NCBI RefSeq assembly: GCF_019402645.1
Contig: NZ_VKKS01000001.1
Coordinates: 2,238,769 to 2,302,768, forward strand
Direction: 5' to 3'
DNA from: Morganella morganii
GTDB lineage: Bacteria > Pseudomonadota > Gammaproteobacteria > Enterobacterales > Enterobacteriaceae
DNA: 64,000 bases
Made by a program: the position numbers and the translations under genes. This document shows, one piece after another, positions 27,686 through 37,441 of this stretch (its first letter is position 1; each line of letters begins with the position of its first letter). Under the pieces are notes generated by a model that was given only the letters and a program-made list of their open reading frames with translations, searched no databases and was not told the DNA's origin.

Positions 27686-29326
27686 TCAGTCTGTGATCAC
27701 CTGGTTAACGATTTCAATCGCTTCTTTTTCTATCTGAGTCAGATGTTCCGGGCCACGGAAACTTTCACAGTAGATTTTATAGGCTTCTTCCGTACCGGAA
27801 GGCCGGGCAGCAAACCATCCCTGCTCACTCATGACTTTCAGACCGCCGATAGACGCCCCGTTCCCCGGTGCTGCTGTCAGGCGTGCTGTGATCGGATCAC
27901 CGGCCAGGGTATCTGCGGTGACCATTTCCGGAGACAGTTTCGACAAACGGGATTTCTCCGCGTGACTGGCCGCTGCCTGGATCCGGCTGTAACACGGCGA
28001 ACCGAATTTTTCCGCCAGCTCATCATAATGCTGCTGCGGATTTTTGCCGGTCACGGCGGTCAGCTCTGCTGCCAGCAGACAGAGGATAATACCGTCTTTA
28101 TCGGTTGACCACGGTGTCCCGTCAAAACGCAGGAAAGAGGCACCGGCACTCTCTTCACCGCCAAAACCCAGCGTGCCGTTATACAGACCATCAACAAACC
28201 ATTTGAACCCGACCGGGACTTCCACCAGATCACGCTGCAAATCAGCGACCACACGGTCAATCATTGCGCTGGATACCAGTGTTTTGCCGACACCGACAGA
28301 GGCAGGCCAGTCCGGACGGTGCTGAAATAAATAGTTAATCGCAACCGCCAGATAATGGTTCGGATTCATCAATCCTTTCGGCGTCACAATGCCGTGGCGA
28401 TCGTAATCCGGATCATTGGCGAAGGCCAGTGAGAAGCGATCGCGCATACTGAGCAACCCTGCCATGGCCCATTTCGAGGAGCAATCCATGCGGATAACAC
28501 CGTCATGATCCAGAGGCATAAAGCGGAACGTCTGATCCACCTGTTCATTGACCAGCTCAATATCAAGATCATAAAAATCACGGATGCTTTTCCAGTACTC
28601 AATCCCGGCGCCGCCCAGCGGATCCACGCCGATTTTGAGTTTCGCGTTACGGATAGCATCCATGTTGATCACATCACTGAGCGAGCTGACATACGGCTCA
28701 ATCAGATTGACTGCGGTAACCAGCGGGCTGCACAGAGCATCACACACCGGCACTTGTTTTACCTGCGCCATATTACCGGCCAGCAGCACATTAGCGCGTT
28801 TTTCGATAACAGAAGTCAGATCGGTATCTGCGGGGCCGCCGGTCGGCGGGTTATATTTGATACCGCCATCCTCCGGCGGGTTGTGTGACGGCGTGATAAC
28901 AATACCGTCGGCTTTATCAGCATGAGCCCGGTTGTAAGTCAGAATGGCATGTGACACCGCTGGTGTCGGGGTGAAACCATTATTTTCCTGAATAATAACG
29001 CGGACACCATTTGCTGCCAGCACGGATAACACCGTCTGAAACGCTGCTTCAGACAGGGCATGAGTATCTTTACCCACATAGCATGGCCCGGTAATGCCCT
29101 GCTGCTGACGGATTTCGGCGATCGCCTGAGTGACAGCCAGAATATGTGCTTCGTTGAAACTGCCGCGCGCCGCACTGCCGCGATGGCCGGAAGTCCCGAA
29201 TTTGACCTGTTGTGCCGGATCCGCAGCATCAGGTGCAAGGGTATAATACTGAGAGGTCAGCTGCGCCACATTGATTAAATCGGATTGTTGCGCAGGCTGA
29301 CCAGCCCGCGGGTGCGTATGAGCCAC
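27686..29326 (-). CDS. pgm: Pgm, phosphoglucomutase
   Basis: 546 residues, E. coli length. The phosphoserine loop is [19 protein letters not shown], the Mg-binding loop is [11 protein letters not shown], the sugar-binding loop is GGEESAGAS and the phosphate-binding loop is [12 protein letters not shown]. It interconverts glucose-1-phosphate and glucose-6-phosphate, feeding UDP-glucose, glycogen and envelope sugar synthesis. It lies 47 bases after seqA, the same pairing as in E. coli. Confidence 0.97.
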   Translation of the reverse strand: MAHTHPRAGQPAQQSDLINVAQLTSQYYTLAPDAADPAQQVKFGTSGHRGSAARGSFNEAHILAVTQAIAEIRQQQGITGPCYVGKDTHALSEAAFQTVLSVLAANGVRVIIQENNGFTPTPAVSHAILTYNRAHADKADGIVITPSHNPPEDGGIKYNPPTGGPADTDLTSVIEKRANVLLAGNMAQVKQVPVCDALCSPLVTAVNLIEPYVSSLSDVINMDAIRNAKLKIGVDPLGGAGIEYWKSIRDFYDLDIELVNEQVDQTFRFMPLDHDGVIRMDCSSKWAMAGLLSMRDRFSLAFANDPDYDRHGIVTPKGLMNPNHYLAVAINYLFQHRPDWPASVGVGKTLVSSAMIDRVVADLQRDLVEVPVGFKWFVDGLYNGTLGFGGEESAGASFLRFDGTPWSTDKDGIILCLLAAELTAVTGKNPQQHYDELAEKFGSPCYSRIQAAASHAEKSRLSKLSPEMVTADTLAGDPITARLTAAPGNGASIGGLKVMSEQGWFAARPSGTEEAYKIYCESFRGPEHLTQIEKEAIEIVNQVITD

Positions 29327-29373
29327 TGTGTCATTCTCCCCTGATTACGCCGTCACCGGCAGATAAATACCCC

Positions 29374-29928
29374 TTACAGGGTACTGCAGACTTTCTCGAC
29401 AGTATTTGCCGGGAAGCCCATTCCCTGCATAATCTGTTCTACCATACTCTGTTTGCGCTGAGTATTGGTGTTAGTGATAACCCAGAACGGTGTGCCCGGA
29501 ATATGGCGCGGCTTGCTGGTTTTGCCACTGGCCAGCAGTGTGTGTTCATCACCGGCAAAATAAACACGGGTACGGCCGTGGAGTTCATCAGTACTTTTGC
29601 TGAACCCTTGCGGATCAATGTTATACAGTGCCGATAACACCAGCATAAAACGATCGATCGTTTTCTTTTTCTCTGCATAACTATCAGATAACAGTAACTC
29701 GCGCATCATCCGGACCGGGTCCCGGGAAACGGTTTTTACCGGACGCGGGGTGACCGGCTGGGTTTTATGATCAGCACTGTCAGTTGCTGCGGGTGCACAA
29801 GTGGCATCCGGTGTCTGCGGCCCTAAATTGAGCATACGGCGTAAAATTACCGATGCACTTTCACCAATGTGCTGTGTGTGGCTGGCAATATAACTGTAAA
29901 GTTCTTCATCTACATCGATTGTTTTCAT
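29374..29928 (-). CDS. seqA: SeqA, replication-initiation sequestration protein
   Basis: 184 residues from the ATG at 29928; the longer frame reaching 30012 adds a hydrophobic leader foreign to SeqA. The N-terminal oligomerisation domain is MKTIDVDEELYSYIASHTQ followed by GESASVILRRMLNLG. A Pro/Thr-rich linker follows (about residues 40-75). The C-terminal domain binds pairs of hemimethylated GATC sites (about residues 75-184). SeqA sequesters oriC and the dnaA promoter and organises new DNA. Upstream partner of pgm; divergent from ybfF. Confidence 0.95.
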   Translation of the reverse strand: MKTIDVDEELYSYIASHTQHIGESASVILRRMLNLGPQTPDATCAPAATDSADHKTQPVTPRPVKTVSRDPVRMMRELLLSDSYAEKKKTIDRFMLVLSALYNIDPQGFSKSTDELHGRTRVYFAGDEHTLLASGKTSKPRHIPGTPFWVITNTNTQRKQSMVEQIMQGMGFPANTVEKVCSTL

Positions 29929-30187
29929 TTCTACCCGGTTCTTTATATTCGTTAACGCGAAACCCGCTATTATAAGATAGAAAAATGCAAAACAAAACAA
30001 GTAAAATTTCAATAACTTAAACTAAAAACTACCGATGTTTGCCCCGTCCTGCATTTAAAAAACAAATCAGTAAGTTATCGTTTTCTGACACACAATCAAT
30101 CACAGAAACATTTACTTAACATGTTGGTTTCCGGAGGCTGCCGTGTCATCATAACCGCCTGTTTTGCTCTGCGGATCGGTTGTTAAT

Positions 30188-30967
30188 ATGAAATTACCTG
30201 CATTACTTCATCATGAAATATTCACGCCTGAAATATCACATCACACCACGCCCATTGTTCTGATCCACGGCCTGTTCGGTGATCTGCATAATCTCGGGGT
30301 GCTCGGCCGTGAACTGCGAAAAACGCATATCGTGGTACAGCTTGATGTCCGTAACCACGGTGATTCGCCGCGCGCACAAACCATGACTTACCGGGAAATG
30401 GCACAGGATGTACTCGACTTTATCCGTGCCCTTCAATTTGAAAAAGTGATTGTGATTGGTCATTCCATGGGCGGAAAAATCGCCATGGCACTGGCTGCAC
30501 TGGCAGCGGATATCATTGAAAAATTGATCGTTATTGATATGGCACCGGTGGCATACAGCGTGCGCCGTCACGATGAGATTATCGCGGCACTGGAAGATGT
30601 CACCGCCGCCGGAGTCACCACACGCACTGAGGCTGCTGCAATCATGGCACGGCGCATCCGTGAGGAAGGCGTGATCCCGTTTCTGCTGAAATCCTTTAAG
30701 CAGGGAGAATGGAAGTTCAACCTGCCGGTTATCAAAGCACAGTATGAATCCATCATCGGCTGGGAAACCCTGCCGCCGCAACAGGTTCCGCTGCTGCTCA
30801 TCCCCGGCGGCAATTCTTCGTATGTGAAACCGGAATACCGCGGGGTGATTATAGCGCAGTTCCCGCAGGCAACCGCCCATGTTATTGCCGGATGCGGCCA
30901 CTGGGTACATGCCGAAAAACCAGAGGCAGTTCTGCGCGCCATCCGCCGTTTCTCGGATAAAGCCTGA
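30188..30967 (+). CDS. ybfF: YbfF, alpha/beta-hydrolase esterase
   Basis: 259 residues from the ATG at 30188. The oxyanion/HG region is IVLIHGLFGDLHNLGVL, the nucleophile elbow is VIGHSMGGKIA (Ser) and the catalytic His is in GCGHWVHAEKPEAV. E. coli YbfF hydrolyses acyl-CoA and short esters. The conserved DVRNHGDSPR follows strand 4. Divergent from seqA with a 259-base gap, as in E. coli. Confidence 0.92.
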   Translation: MKLPALLHHEIFTPEISHHTTPIVLIHGLFGDLHNLGVLGRELRKTHIVVQLDVRNHGDSPRAQTMTYREMAQDVLDFIRALQFEKVIVIGHSMGGKIAMALAALAADIIEKLIVIDMAPVAYSVRRHDEIIAALEDVTAAGVTTRTEAAAIMARRIREEGVIPFLLKSFKQGEWKFNLPVIKAQYESIIGWETLPPQQVPLLLIPGGNSSYVKPEYRGVIIAQFPQATAHVIAGCGHWVHAEKPEAVLRAIRRFSDKA

Positions 30968-30996
30968 TATCAGTGCCGCCGTCACGGCGGCACTAT

Positions 30997-31251
30997 TCAC
31001 TGACGGAAGCTCAGTATCAGGCTGTCAGTATCACTCTCCTGCCACCAGGCCACGACAGCGCGTACCTGCTGCCTGACATCCTGCCCCGGCAAATCAAAAC
31101 AGATATCCAGCAGACAGCAGCCGGACAGAATCAGACACAGATACTGAAGCGGACGGGTAAACACCGCCAGCATCTGCTTTATTTGGCTTCCGGATGGGAG
31201 CTTTCTGTACGACATCTGCGGTAATATATTTCGTTCTGAGATACGTTCCAT
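30997..31251 (-). CDS. Small unknown protein with one hydrophobic helix
   Basis: 84 residues, not recognised. A strong ribosome site, AAAGGA, lies 7 bases before the ATG (31259-31264), which argues for a real gene. The only feature is a hydrophobic stretch near residues 35-52 (LQYLCLILSGCCLLDICF) with four cysteines nearby, then an aromatic segment VVAWWQES. It may be a small membrane protein. It sits convergent to ybfF and divergent from ybfE, with no E. coli counterpart at this place. Codon use looks like that of its neighbours. It could still be a chance ORF. Confidence 0.5.
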   Translation of the reverse strand: MERISERNILPQMSYRKLPSGSQIKQMLAVFTRPLQYLCLILSGCCLLDICFDLPGQDVRQQVRAVVAWWQESDTDSLILSFRQ

Positions 31252-31358
31252 GTACGCGTCCTTTGTTATTCCCTTGCTGAAAATACATACTACGTAATGC
31301 CAACCCTCAAAAACACTCCGTTATACTGATCTAAATGCTCACTTTTTTCTAATATATT

Positions 31359-31377
31359 CATAATGATAATAGCAATT
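31359..31377. promoter_or_regulatory. Possible Fur box upstream of ybfE-fldA
   Basis: CATAATGATAATAGCAATT matches the 19-base Fur consensus at 13 positions, with the left half nearly perfect. It lies about 170 bases before ybfE; in E. coli fldA is under Fur. By-eye match only. Confidence 0.35.
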
Positions 31378-31549
31378 CAGGAGTCATTGATTTATCCCAT
31401 TATCCGCGATAACACTGCCGCCACGCGGTGCGATGTTAATCAATCTGCACGAAATCCGCCGCAACAGGCCGCGAAGCGGTGGCGGTAAGCGGTATGGCGG
31501 TGTATCATTGCGCGTTTATCATTGTAATCCGCCTTTTCGTAGTAAAATT

Positions 31550-31843
31550 ATGGCCAAAGAACAAACGGATCGTACCACGCTGGATTTGTTCGCTGACGAA
31601 CGCCGGCCCGGACGACCGAAAACAAACCCGCTCTCCCGTGATGAGCAGTTGCGGATTAACAAACGCAATCAGCTGCGGCGTGACAAAGTTAACGGATTAC
31701 GCCGCGTTGAGCTCAAACTGAATGCGGATATTGTCGATGCCCTGAACCAGCTGGCATACGAAGAAAACGTGAACCGGGGAGAGCTTATCGAGCAAATTCT
31801 GCTTGATTATCTTCAGCGTTCAGAGTTATGCACCAAATTGTGA
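31550..31843 (+). CDS. ybfE: YbfE, CopG/ribbon-helix-helix family protein
   Basis: 97 residues from the ATG at 31550, where the sequence becomes MAKEQTDRTTLDLFADERRP, nearly that of E. coli YbfE. The middle RVELKLNADIVDALNQLAYE and RGELIEQILLDYL form a ribbon-helix-helix-like pattern. The E. coli gene is described as LexA-regulated, but no CTGT-N8-ACAG site was seen upstream here. It precedes fldA by 148 bases, as in E. coli. Confidence 0.9.
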   Translation: MAKEQTDRTTLDLFADERRPGRPKTNPLSRDEQLRINKRNQLRRDKVNGLRRVELKLNADIVDALNQLAYEENVNRGELIEQILLDYLQRSELCTKL

Positions 31844-31991
31844 GACGACACACCACACAAATTTGACAGACTTCAAATACTGTTTTCGTCAGAATAGTAT
31901 TTATAAAGATGAAATAGTTATAATTTCTGCTTGTTGTCGCTGCGGCGTCCTTTTTGCAGGCACAGAGATTTTCGGTTGAGAGGCTTATTTT

Positions 31992-32522
31992 ATGGCAATC
32001 GCAGGTATATTTTTCGGTAGTGACACCGGTAACACAGAAAATATCGCTAAAATGATTCAGAAATCACTCGGCGATGACGTTGCTGAAGTCCGGGATGTTG
32101 CCAAGTGCAGCAAAGAGGACATCGAAGGGTTTGATTTCTTACTGCTGGGTATCCCGACCTGGTATTACGGTGAAGCACAGTGTGACTGGGATGATTTCTT
32201 CCCGACACTGGAAGAAATTGATTTTAACGGTAAAATTGTGGCTATCTTCGGTTGTGGTGACCAGGAGGATTACGCAGAGTATTTCTGTGACGCCATGGGC
32301 ACCATCCGCGACATCATTGAGCCGCGCGGCGCCACCATCGTGGGTCACTGGCCGACAGAAGGCTACCACTTTGAAGAGTCAAAGGGACTGGCGGATGACA
32401 GTCACTTTATCGGCCTGGCAATTGATGAAGATCGCCAGCCTGAGCTGACTAACGAGCGTGTGGCAAAATGGGTTGAGCAGATCCGCGAAGAGATGAGTCT
32501 CGACGAGATTCTGGCAATTTAA
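31992..32522 (+). CDS. fldA: FldA, long-chain flavodoxin 1
   Basis: 176 residues, E. coli length. The FMN phosphate loop is SDTGNT (residues 10-15). The aromatic residues that sandwich the flavin are in PTWYYGEAQCDW and in GDQEDYAEYFCDAMG. Flavodoxin donates low-potential electrons to enzymes such as the radical-SAM and IspG/IspH systems; one client, MiaB, is encoded at 43300. Placed between ybfE and fur; relatives are induced under iron limitation. Confidence 0.97.
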   Translation: MAIAGIFFGSDTGNTENIAKMIQKSLGDDVAEVRDVAKCSKEDIEGFDFLLLGIPTWYYGEAQCDWDDFFPTLEEIDFNGKIVAIFGCGDQEDYAEYFCDAMGTIRDIIEPRGATIVGHWPTEGYHFEESKGLADDSHFIGLAIDEDRQPELTNERVAKWVEQIREEMSLDEILAI

Positions 32523-32539
32523 GGTTTTTCCCTTAAATT

Positions 32540-32558
32540 GCGAATGATAATTCTGCTT
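32540..32558. promoter_or_regulatory. Possible Fur box in the fldA-fur gap
   Basis: GCGAATGATAATTCTGCTT matches the Fur 19-mer at 12 positions. A second palindromic AT-rich stretch with ATGATATTATTATC follows at about 32567-32581. Autoregulation of fur by Fur is known in E. coli. Weak evidence. Confidence 0.35.
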
Positions 32559-32634
32559 ATTTATGTAATGATATTATTATCCGGTCCGGCATCGGTCAGG
32601 CGAATCGCACCTGACACCTTTTGATAGCCGGGCA

Positions 32635-32712
32635 TTGTGTTCAGCCGTTGAGCGTTTTCCTGAGTGTGCGCTCACCAGCGACAATATAGGACTAAATCCG
32701 CATGACCGATAA
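32635..32712 (+). CDS. uof: Uof-like leader ORF overlapping fur
   Basis: A 25-codon ORF starting at TTG 32635 and ending TAA at 32712, inside the first codons of fur in another frame. It ends ...NIGLNPHDR. As recalled, E. coli Uof (28 codons) ends ...QIPHD in the same frame relative to fur. The fur ribosome site (AGGA near 32687) lies inside this ORF, so translation of the two would be coupled. In E. coli that coupling lets the RNA RyhB control fur indirectly. The weak point is the TTG start and poor ribosome site; a start further upstream is also open. Confidence 0.45.
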   Translation: MCSAVERFPECALTSDNIGLNPHDR

Positions 32713-33151
32713 CAATAAAGCATTGAAAAATGCAGGACTGAAAGTCACACTTCCCCGCCTGAAGATTCTGGAAGTGTTGCAGGATCCGGAGTGCCATCAC
32801 GTCAGTGCGGAAGATCTCTACAAAAAACTGATTGATATCGGTGAAGAGATTGGACTCGCAACTGTCTACCGCGTTCTGAACCAGTTTGATGACGCCGGTA
32901 TTGTCACCCGCCATAATTTTGAGGGCGGCAAATCCGTTTTCGAACTGACCCAGCAACACCACCACGATCACCTGATCTGTCTGGATTGTGGTAAAGTGAT
33001 TGAGTTCAGTGATGAATCCATTGAGTCACGTCAGAAAAATATCGCGGAACGTCACGGTATTAAACTCACCAACCACAGCCTGTACCTGTACGGCCACTGT
33101 GCGGATGGGGACTGCCGTTCTGATGACGGTATCCATGACGAGAAAAAATAA
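32702..33151 (+). CDS. fur: Fur, ferric uptake regulator
   Basis: 149 residues. The N-terminal winged helix includes LKVTLPRLKILEVLQ and the recognition helix LATVYRVLNQFDDAG. Metal sites are visible in HHHDHLICLDCGKVIEF (His cluster and Cys pair) and the C-terminal CADGDCRSDDG. With Fe(II) it represses iron-uptake genes. It follows fldA with a 179-base gap containing possible Fur sites and the uof-like ORF. Confidence 0.98.
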   Translation: MTDNNKALKNAGLKVTLPRLKILEVLQDPECHHVSAEDLYKKLIDIGEEIGLATVYRVLNQFDDAGIVTRHNFEGGKSVFELTQQHHHDHLICLDCGKVIEFSDESIESRQKNIAERHGIKLTNHSLYLYGHCADGDCRSDDGIHDEKK

Positions 33152-33175
33152 TTCTCACCGGCGACTGTTTTGTAT

Positions 33176-33200
33176 AAAAGGCGCATATTGCGCCTTTTTT
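33176..33200 (+). terminator. Rho-independent terminator of fur
   Basis: AAAAGGCGC pairs with GCGCCTTTT around ATATT, followed by more T, 24 bases after the fur stop. Confidence 0.85.
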
Positions 33201-33228
33201 ATTACCGTTTCCGGGACAAACGCACACA

Positions 33229-33257
33229 AAAAAGCCGTTCATACGAACGGCTTTTTT
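33229..33257. terminator. Second, bidirectional terminator between fur and glnS
   Basis: AAAAAGCCGTTC pairs with GAACGGCTTTTT around a 4-base ATAC loop, with A- and T-runs for both directions. It serves glnS on the minus strand. Its stem is the same as the terminator at 7922-7946. Confidence 0.85.
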
Positions 33258-33281
33258 ATATCAATAACAATGTATTATCTG

Positions 33282-34949
33282 TTATTTATTTTCAATTTTA
33301 GCCCAGGTATCACGCAGACCGACAGTCCGGTTAAAGACTAATTTATCTGCTGAGGATAATTTGGCATCGGCACAGAAATACCCTTCACGCTCAAACTGAT
33401 ACGGTTTGGTGTTGTCTGCTGCGGTCAGTGACGGCTCCACAAAACCCTGACGGATCACCAGAGAGTCCGGGTTGAGCGTTGACAGGAAATCATCTTCTGC
33501 GCCCGGATTCGGTATGCTGAACAGACGGTCATACAGACGGATTTCCGCCGGTACGGCGTGTTTCACGCTGACCCAGTGGATAACGCCCTTCACTTTACGC
33601 CCGTCTGCCGGATCTTTGTTCAGTGTTTCCGGATCATAGGTACAATAGATAGTGGTGATATTACCTTCGCTGTCTTTTTCCGCGCGTTCTGCTTTGATCA
33701 CAAACGCGTTACGCAGACGTACTTCTTTATTCAGCACCAGACGCTTGTACTGTTTGTTCGCTTCTTCACGGAAGTCCGCACGGTCAATCCAGATTTCACG
33801 GCTGAACGGCACTTCACGGCTGCCCATTTCCGGTTTGTTCGGATGATTCGGCATGGTAACCATCACATCCCCTTCCGGCATGTTTTCAATCACGACTTTC
33901 ACCGGATCGATCACAGCCATTGCGCGCGGCGCGCTTTCGTTCAGGTCATCACGGATACAGGATTCCAGTGCCGCCATTTCGACGTTATTATCCTGTTTGG
34001 TGATACCGATACGACGGCAGAACTCACGGATAGAGGCTGCGGTATAACCGCGGCGGCGCAGACCGGAAATGGTCAGCATGCGCGGGTCATCCCAGCCTTC
34101 TACAAATTTTTCTGTCACCAGCTGATTCAGTTTCCGCTTGGACATCACGGTATATTCAAGATTCAGGCGGGAAAACTCATACTGACGCGGATGGCAGCCA
34201 ATAGTGATGTTATCCAGCACCCAGTCATACAGACGGCGGTTATCCTGGAATTCCAGAGTACAGAGTGAATGAGTGATCCCTTCCAGCGCATCAGAAATAC
34301 AGTGGGTGAAATCATACATCGGGTAGATGCACCATTTATCTCCGGATTGATGGTGAGTGGCAAACTTAATACGGTAAATCACCGGGTCACGCATCACCAT
34401 AAATGAGGATGCCATATCGATCTTGGCACGCAGACACGCTTTACCTTCCTCAAAGCCGCCGTCACGCATTTTTTCAAACAGCGCAAGGTTCTCTTCCGGG
34501 GTGCGGTCGCGGTACGGGCTGTTTCTGCCCGGCTCTTTCAGGGTGCCGCGGTATTCACGGATTTCTTCCGGACTTAATTCGCAGACATACGCCAGGCCTT
34601 TGTTGATCAGCTCAACGGCGTAGTTGTACAGCGTGTCGAAATAGTCGGAGGAATAACATACTTTGCCACTCCACTGAAAACCGAGCCATTTGACATCGTT
34701 TTCAATGGAATTAACGTATTCCACGTCTTCTTTAACCGGGTTGGTGTCATCAAAACGCAGATTGCATTGCCCCTGATAGTCTTGTGCAATGCCGAAATTC
34801 AGGCAGATTGATTTTGCATGACCAATATGCAGGTAACCGTTCGGCTCAGGCGGAAAGCGCGTGTGAACCGTGGTATGTTTTCCGGAAGCCAGGTCTTCGT
34901 CAATGATCTGACGAATAAAGTTTGTCGGGCGGGCATCAGCCTCGTTCAT
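33282..34949 (-). CDS. glnS: GlnS, glutaminyl-tRNA synthetase
   Basis: 555 residues from the ATG at 34949, preferred over the ATG two codons earlier (34955): GAGG then lies about 10 bases upstream and the length is near the 554 of E. coli. Class I synthetase motifs are [16 protein letters not shown] (HIGH) and VMSKRKL (KMSKS). It charges tRNA-Gln, three genes for which lie 6 kb away at 41289-41681. Converges on fur. Confidence 0.98.
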   Translation of the reverse strand: MNEADARPTNFIRQIIDEDLASGKHTTVHTRFPPEPNGYLHIGHAKSICLNFGIAQDYQGQCNLRFDDTNPVKEDVEYVNSIENDVKWLGFQWSGKVCYSSDYFDTLYNYAVELINKGLAYVCELSPEEIREYRGTLKEPGRNSPYRDRTPEENLALFEKMRDGGFEEGKACLRAKIDMASSFMVMRDPVIYRIKFATHHQSGDKWCIYPMYDFTHCISDALEGITHSLCTLEFQDNRRLYDWVLDNITIGCHPRQYEFSRLNLEYTVMSKRKLNQLVTEKFVEGWDDPRMLTISGLRRRGYTAASIREFCRRIGITKQDNNVEMAALESCIRDDLNESAPRAMAVIDPVKVVIENMPEGDVMVTMPNHPNKPEMGSREVPFSREIWIDRADFREEANKQYKRLVLNKEVRLRNAFVIKAERAEKDSEGNITTIYCTYDPETLNKDPADGRKVKGVIHWVSVKHAVPAEIRLYDRLFSIPNPGAEDDFLSTLNPDSLVIRQGFVEPSLTAADNTKPYQFEREGYFCADAKLSSADKLVFNRTVGLRDTWAKIENK

Positions 34950-35124
34950 TGTCATAGTTCCTCAATGCAATATGCGCGTTAATAACCTCTTATCATCCGA
35001 TATGATGCGCTCATATACAACCACTTGATCACGGAAATATCAGCCGGGCGGATGCCTTCGCGCAAAAAACAGATAAAAAAAACGGGAAGCAGATGCCTCC
35101 CGTTATTATCATAACCGCAATCAC

Positions 35125-37155
35125 TTATTTAATGACATGATACAGCTCAGATTCGTTTGCCTTAACCAGACCTTTGGCAACAACCTCCACACAATCATAA
35201 TCATCGATATTACTGATGATAACCGGACTTATCATAGATTTGGCGTGTTCGTTCAGATATGCCAGATCCAGTTTCAGCACCGCATCACCGGCAGCAACCT
35301 GTGCGCCTTCTTCAATCAGGCGGGTGAAGCCGTTGCCGTTCAGATTCACGGTATCAATACCCATGTGAACAATAATTTCCGCACCATTATCGGTTTCCAG
35401 GCAGAACGCATGGTTAGTATCGAAAATTTTCACCACCGTACCTGCCGCCGGGGCATATACAGTATTGCTTTCCGGTCTGATGGCGATACCGTCGCCGACA
35501 ACACGCCCGGCAAAAGCTTCATCCGGCACAGCGGATAAGTCAACCACTTCACCGTCAAATGGTGCCATCAGTGTCAATACCACGTTGCCGTCGCCCTGCG
35601 CTTTGGTTTTAACCGCTTCCGGGGCAGTTGCCGCAGCCTGAGCCGCCGCAACCGGCCCCTCTTTAAGCACATCACGCATTGCATTGGCAATCAGTTCGGC
35701 ACGGGTACCGACAATCACCTGCACACTCTCTTTATTCAGACGGATAACGCCGGAGGCACCGACTTTTTTCGCATAAGCATCATTGACCTGTGCGGAATCT
35801 TTCACCGTCAGACGCAGACGGGTGATACAGGCATCAATACCGGTCAGGTTACCGGAGCCGCCGATAGCCGCAATATACTGACGCGCTTCGCTGCGGATGG
35901 ATTTTTTCTCATCTTTATTATCGCTGCTGACATTCTCACTGTAACCATCAACCGTGTCGTCGGTTGCCATTGCCGCTTCACGGCCCGGGGTTAACAGATT
36001 GAATTTGGTGATAACAAAGCGGAACACCACATAATACAGAGCGAAGAAGACCAGCCCCTGCAAAATCAGCATATACCAGTGAGTCGCCAGCGGATTGCGT
36101 GAGGACAATGCCATATCCACCAGACCCGCACTGAAGCCGAAGCCGGAAATCCATTGCATGGTTGCGGCGATAAACAGGGAGATACCGGTCAGGAAGGCGT
36201 GGATGACATACAGCACCGGCGCCACAAACATAAAGGAGAATTCAATCGGCTCGGTGATACCGGTGAAGAACGCGGCAAATGCACCGGCGATCATAATACC
36301 GGCCACTTTTGCTTTGTTTTCCGGTTTGGCACAGTGATAAATCGCCAGCGCTGCCCCCGGAATACCAAACATCATGATCGGGAAGAAACCAGCCTGATAA
36401 CGGCCCGTGATACCCGGAATCGCAGTACCCGCATCAATGGATTGCTGACCGGCCAGGAAATTAGGGATATCGTTGATATCCGCCACGTTGAACCAGAACA
36501 CGGAGTTCAGTGCATGGTGCAGCCCGACAGGGATCAGCAGACGGTTAAAGAAGCCGTAAATCCCCGCGCCCCACGCGCCCAGGTCTTTAATGCTCTTACC
36601 GAAAGAAACCAGTGCATCATAAATGACCGGCCAGACATACATCAGCACCGCAGCAACCAGAATCATCACAAATGACGCCAGGATCGGCACCAGACGGCGA
36701 CCGCTGAAGAATGACAACGCCATCGGCAGCTCAACACCGCTGTAACGGTTATACAGTTCGGCGGAAATAACACCGACCAGGATACCGATAAACTGGTTGT
36801 TGATCTTACCGAATGCCGCCGGGACAGCTTCTGCCGGGATCCCCTGAATCATACCGACTGTTGCGGTAGAACACAGAGTGGTCACCACCATAAAGCTGAC
36901 AAAGCCGGTCAGTGCTGCCGCACCGTCTTTGTCTTTTGACATCCCGTAAGCGATACCGATAGCGAACAGCATTGACATGTTGTCAATGATGGCTGCACCG
37001 GATTTAATCAGAAACGCGGCAACCACGTTGTCCGCACCCCAGCCCGTCGGGTCGATCCAGTAACCGACCCCCATCAGAATTGCCGCAGCCGGCAATGTGG
37101 CGACAGGCACCATCAGTGCCCGGCCAATCCGCTGCAGATAGTTCAGTATACCCAC
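35125..37155 (-). CDS. nagE: NagE, N-acetylglucosamine PTS transporter IICBA
   Basis: 676 residues in order IIC-IIB-IIA. IIC (about 1-370) has some ten membrane segments starting MGILNYLQRIGRALMVPVATLP. IIB (about 410-490) carries the phosphocysteine motif IDACITRLRLTV. IIA (about 530-660) carries the phosphohistidine motif IIVHMGIDTVNLNGNGF. It imports GlcNAc and releases GlcNAc-6-P. It is about 28 residues longer than E. coli NagE, mainly in linkers. Divergent from nagBAC across a 428-base operator region. Confidence 0.96.
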   Translation of the reverse strand: MGILNYLQRIGRALMVPVATLPAAAILMGVGYWIDPTGWGADNVVAAFLIKSGAAIIDNMSMLFAIGIAYGMSKDKDGAAALTGFVSFMVVTTLCSTATVGMIQGIPAEAVPAAFGKINNQFIGILVGVISAELYNRYSGVELPMALSFFSGRRLVPILASFVMILVAAVLMYVWPVIYDALVSFGKSIKDLGAWGAGIYGFFNRLLIPVGLHHALNSVFWFNVADINDIPNFLAGQQSIDAGTAIPGITGRYQAGFFPIMMFGIPGAALAIYHCAKPENKAKVAGIMIAGAFAAFFTGITEPIEFSFMFVAPVLYVIHAFLTGISLFIAATMQWISGFGFSAGLVDMALSSRNPLATHWYMLILQGLVFFALYYVVFRFVITKFNLLTPGREAAMATDDTVDGYSENVSSDNKDEKKSIRSEARQYIAAIGGSGNLTGIDACITRLRLTVKDSAQVNDAYAKKVGASGVIRLNKESVQVIVGTRAELIANAMRDVLKEGPVAAAQAAATAPEAVKTKAQGDGNVVLTLMAPFDGEVVDLSAVPDEAFAGRVVGDGIAIRPESNTVYAPAAGTVVKIFDTNHAFCLETDNGAEIIVHMGIDTVNLNGNGFTRLIEEGAQVAAGDAVLKLDLAYLNEHAKSMISPVIISNIDDYDCVEVVAKGLVKANESELYHVIK

Positions 37156-37326
37156 TCACTCCCCCTTGCCGCCCTGACGAACGGCCTTTTTGTTTTACAG
37201 CATTATTATCACAGTCATGACTGACTGCCTTTTTGTGTACAACTGAATTTGTAACAACCGGTCTGATTACTCACCGGATTGCGTAACACTTATTTTACTG
37301 CCAACTATACGTATCAGTCTAAAAAG

Positions 37327-37350
37327 TTTATTTTGCATCGCAAATTAAAT
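37327..37350. promoter_or_regulatory. NagC-like operator 1
   Basis: An imperfect palindrome centred on TTTGC-ATC-GCAAA with flanking TTTATT and AATTAAAT arms, the form of NagC/Mlc operators (TTATTTnnCG...AAATAA). It is nearer to nagE. Confidence 0.6.
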
Positions 37351-37360
37351 AGCTGTGATT

Positions 37361-37376
37361 TGTGATTATTGTCACC
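37361..37376. promoter_or_regulatory. CRP-like site between nagE and nagB
   Basis: TGTGA-TTATTG-TCACC matches the CRP consensus at 9 of 10 positions. It sits between the two NagC-like operators, as expected for CRP-activated nag promoters. Confidence 0.65.
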
Positions 37377-37420
37377 AATATTCGTCACCGGCTGGTTAAA
37401 ATGCTGGCAGTCACACAAAA

Positions 37421-37441
37421 CTTATTTTAAGATAAAAAATA
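37421..37441. promoter_or_regulatory. NagC-like operator 2
   Basis: CTTATTTTAAGATAAAAAATA has the TTATTTT and AAAAATA arms of NagC sites around a weak centre. It is about 160 bases before nagB and about 90 bases from operator 1. Confidence 0.45.
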
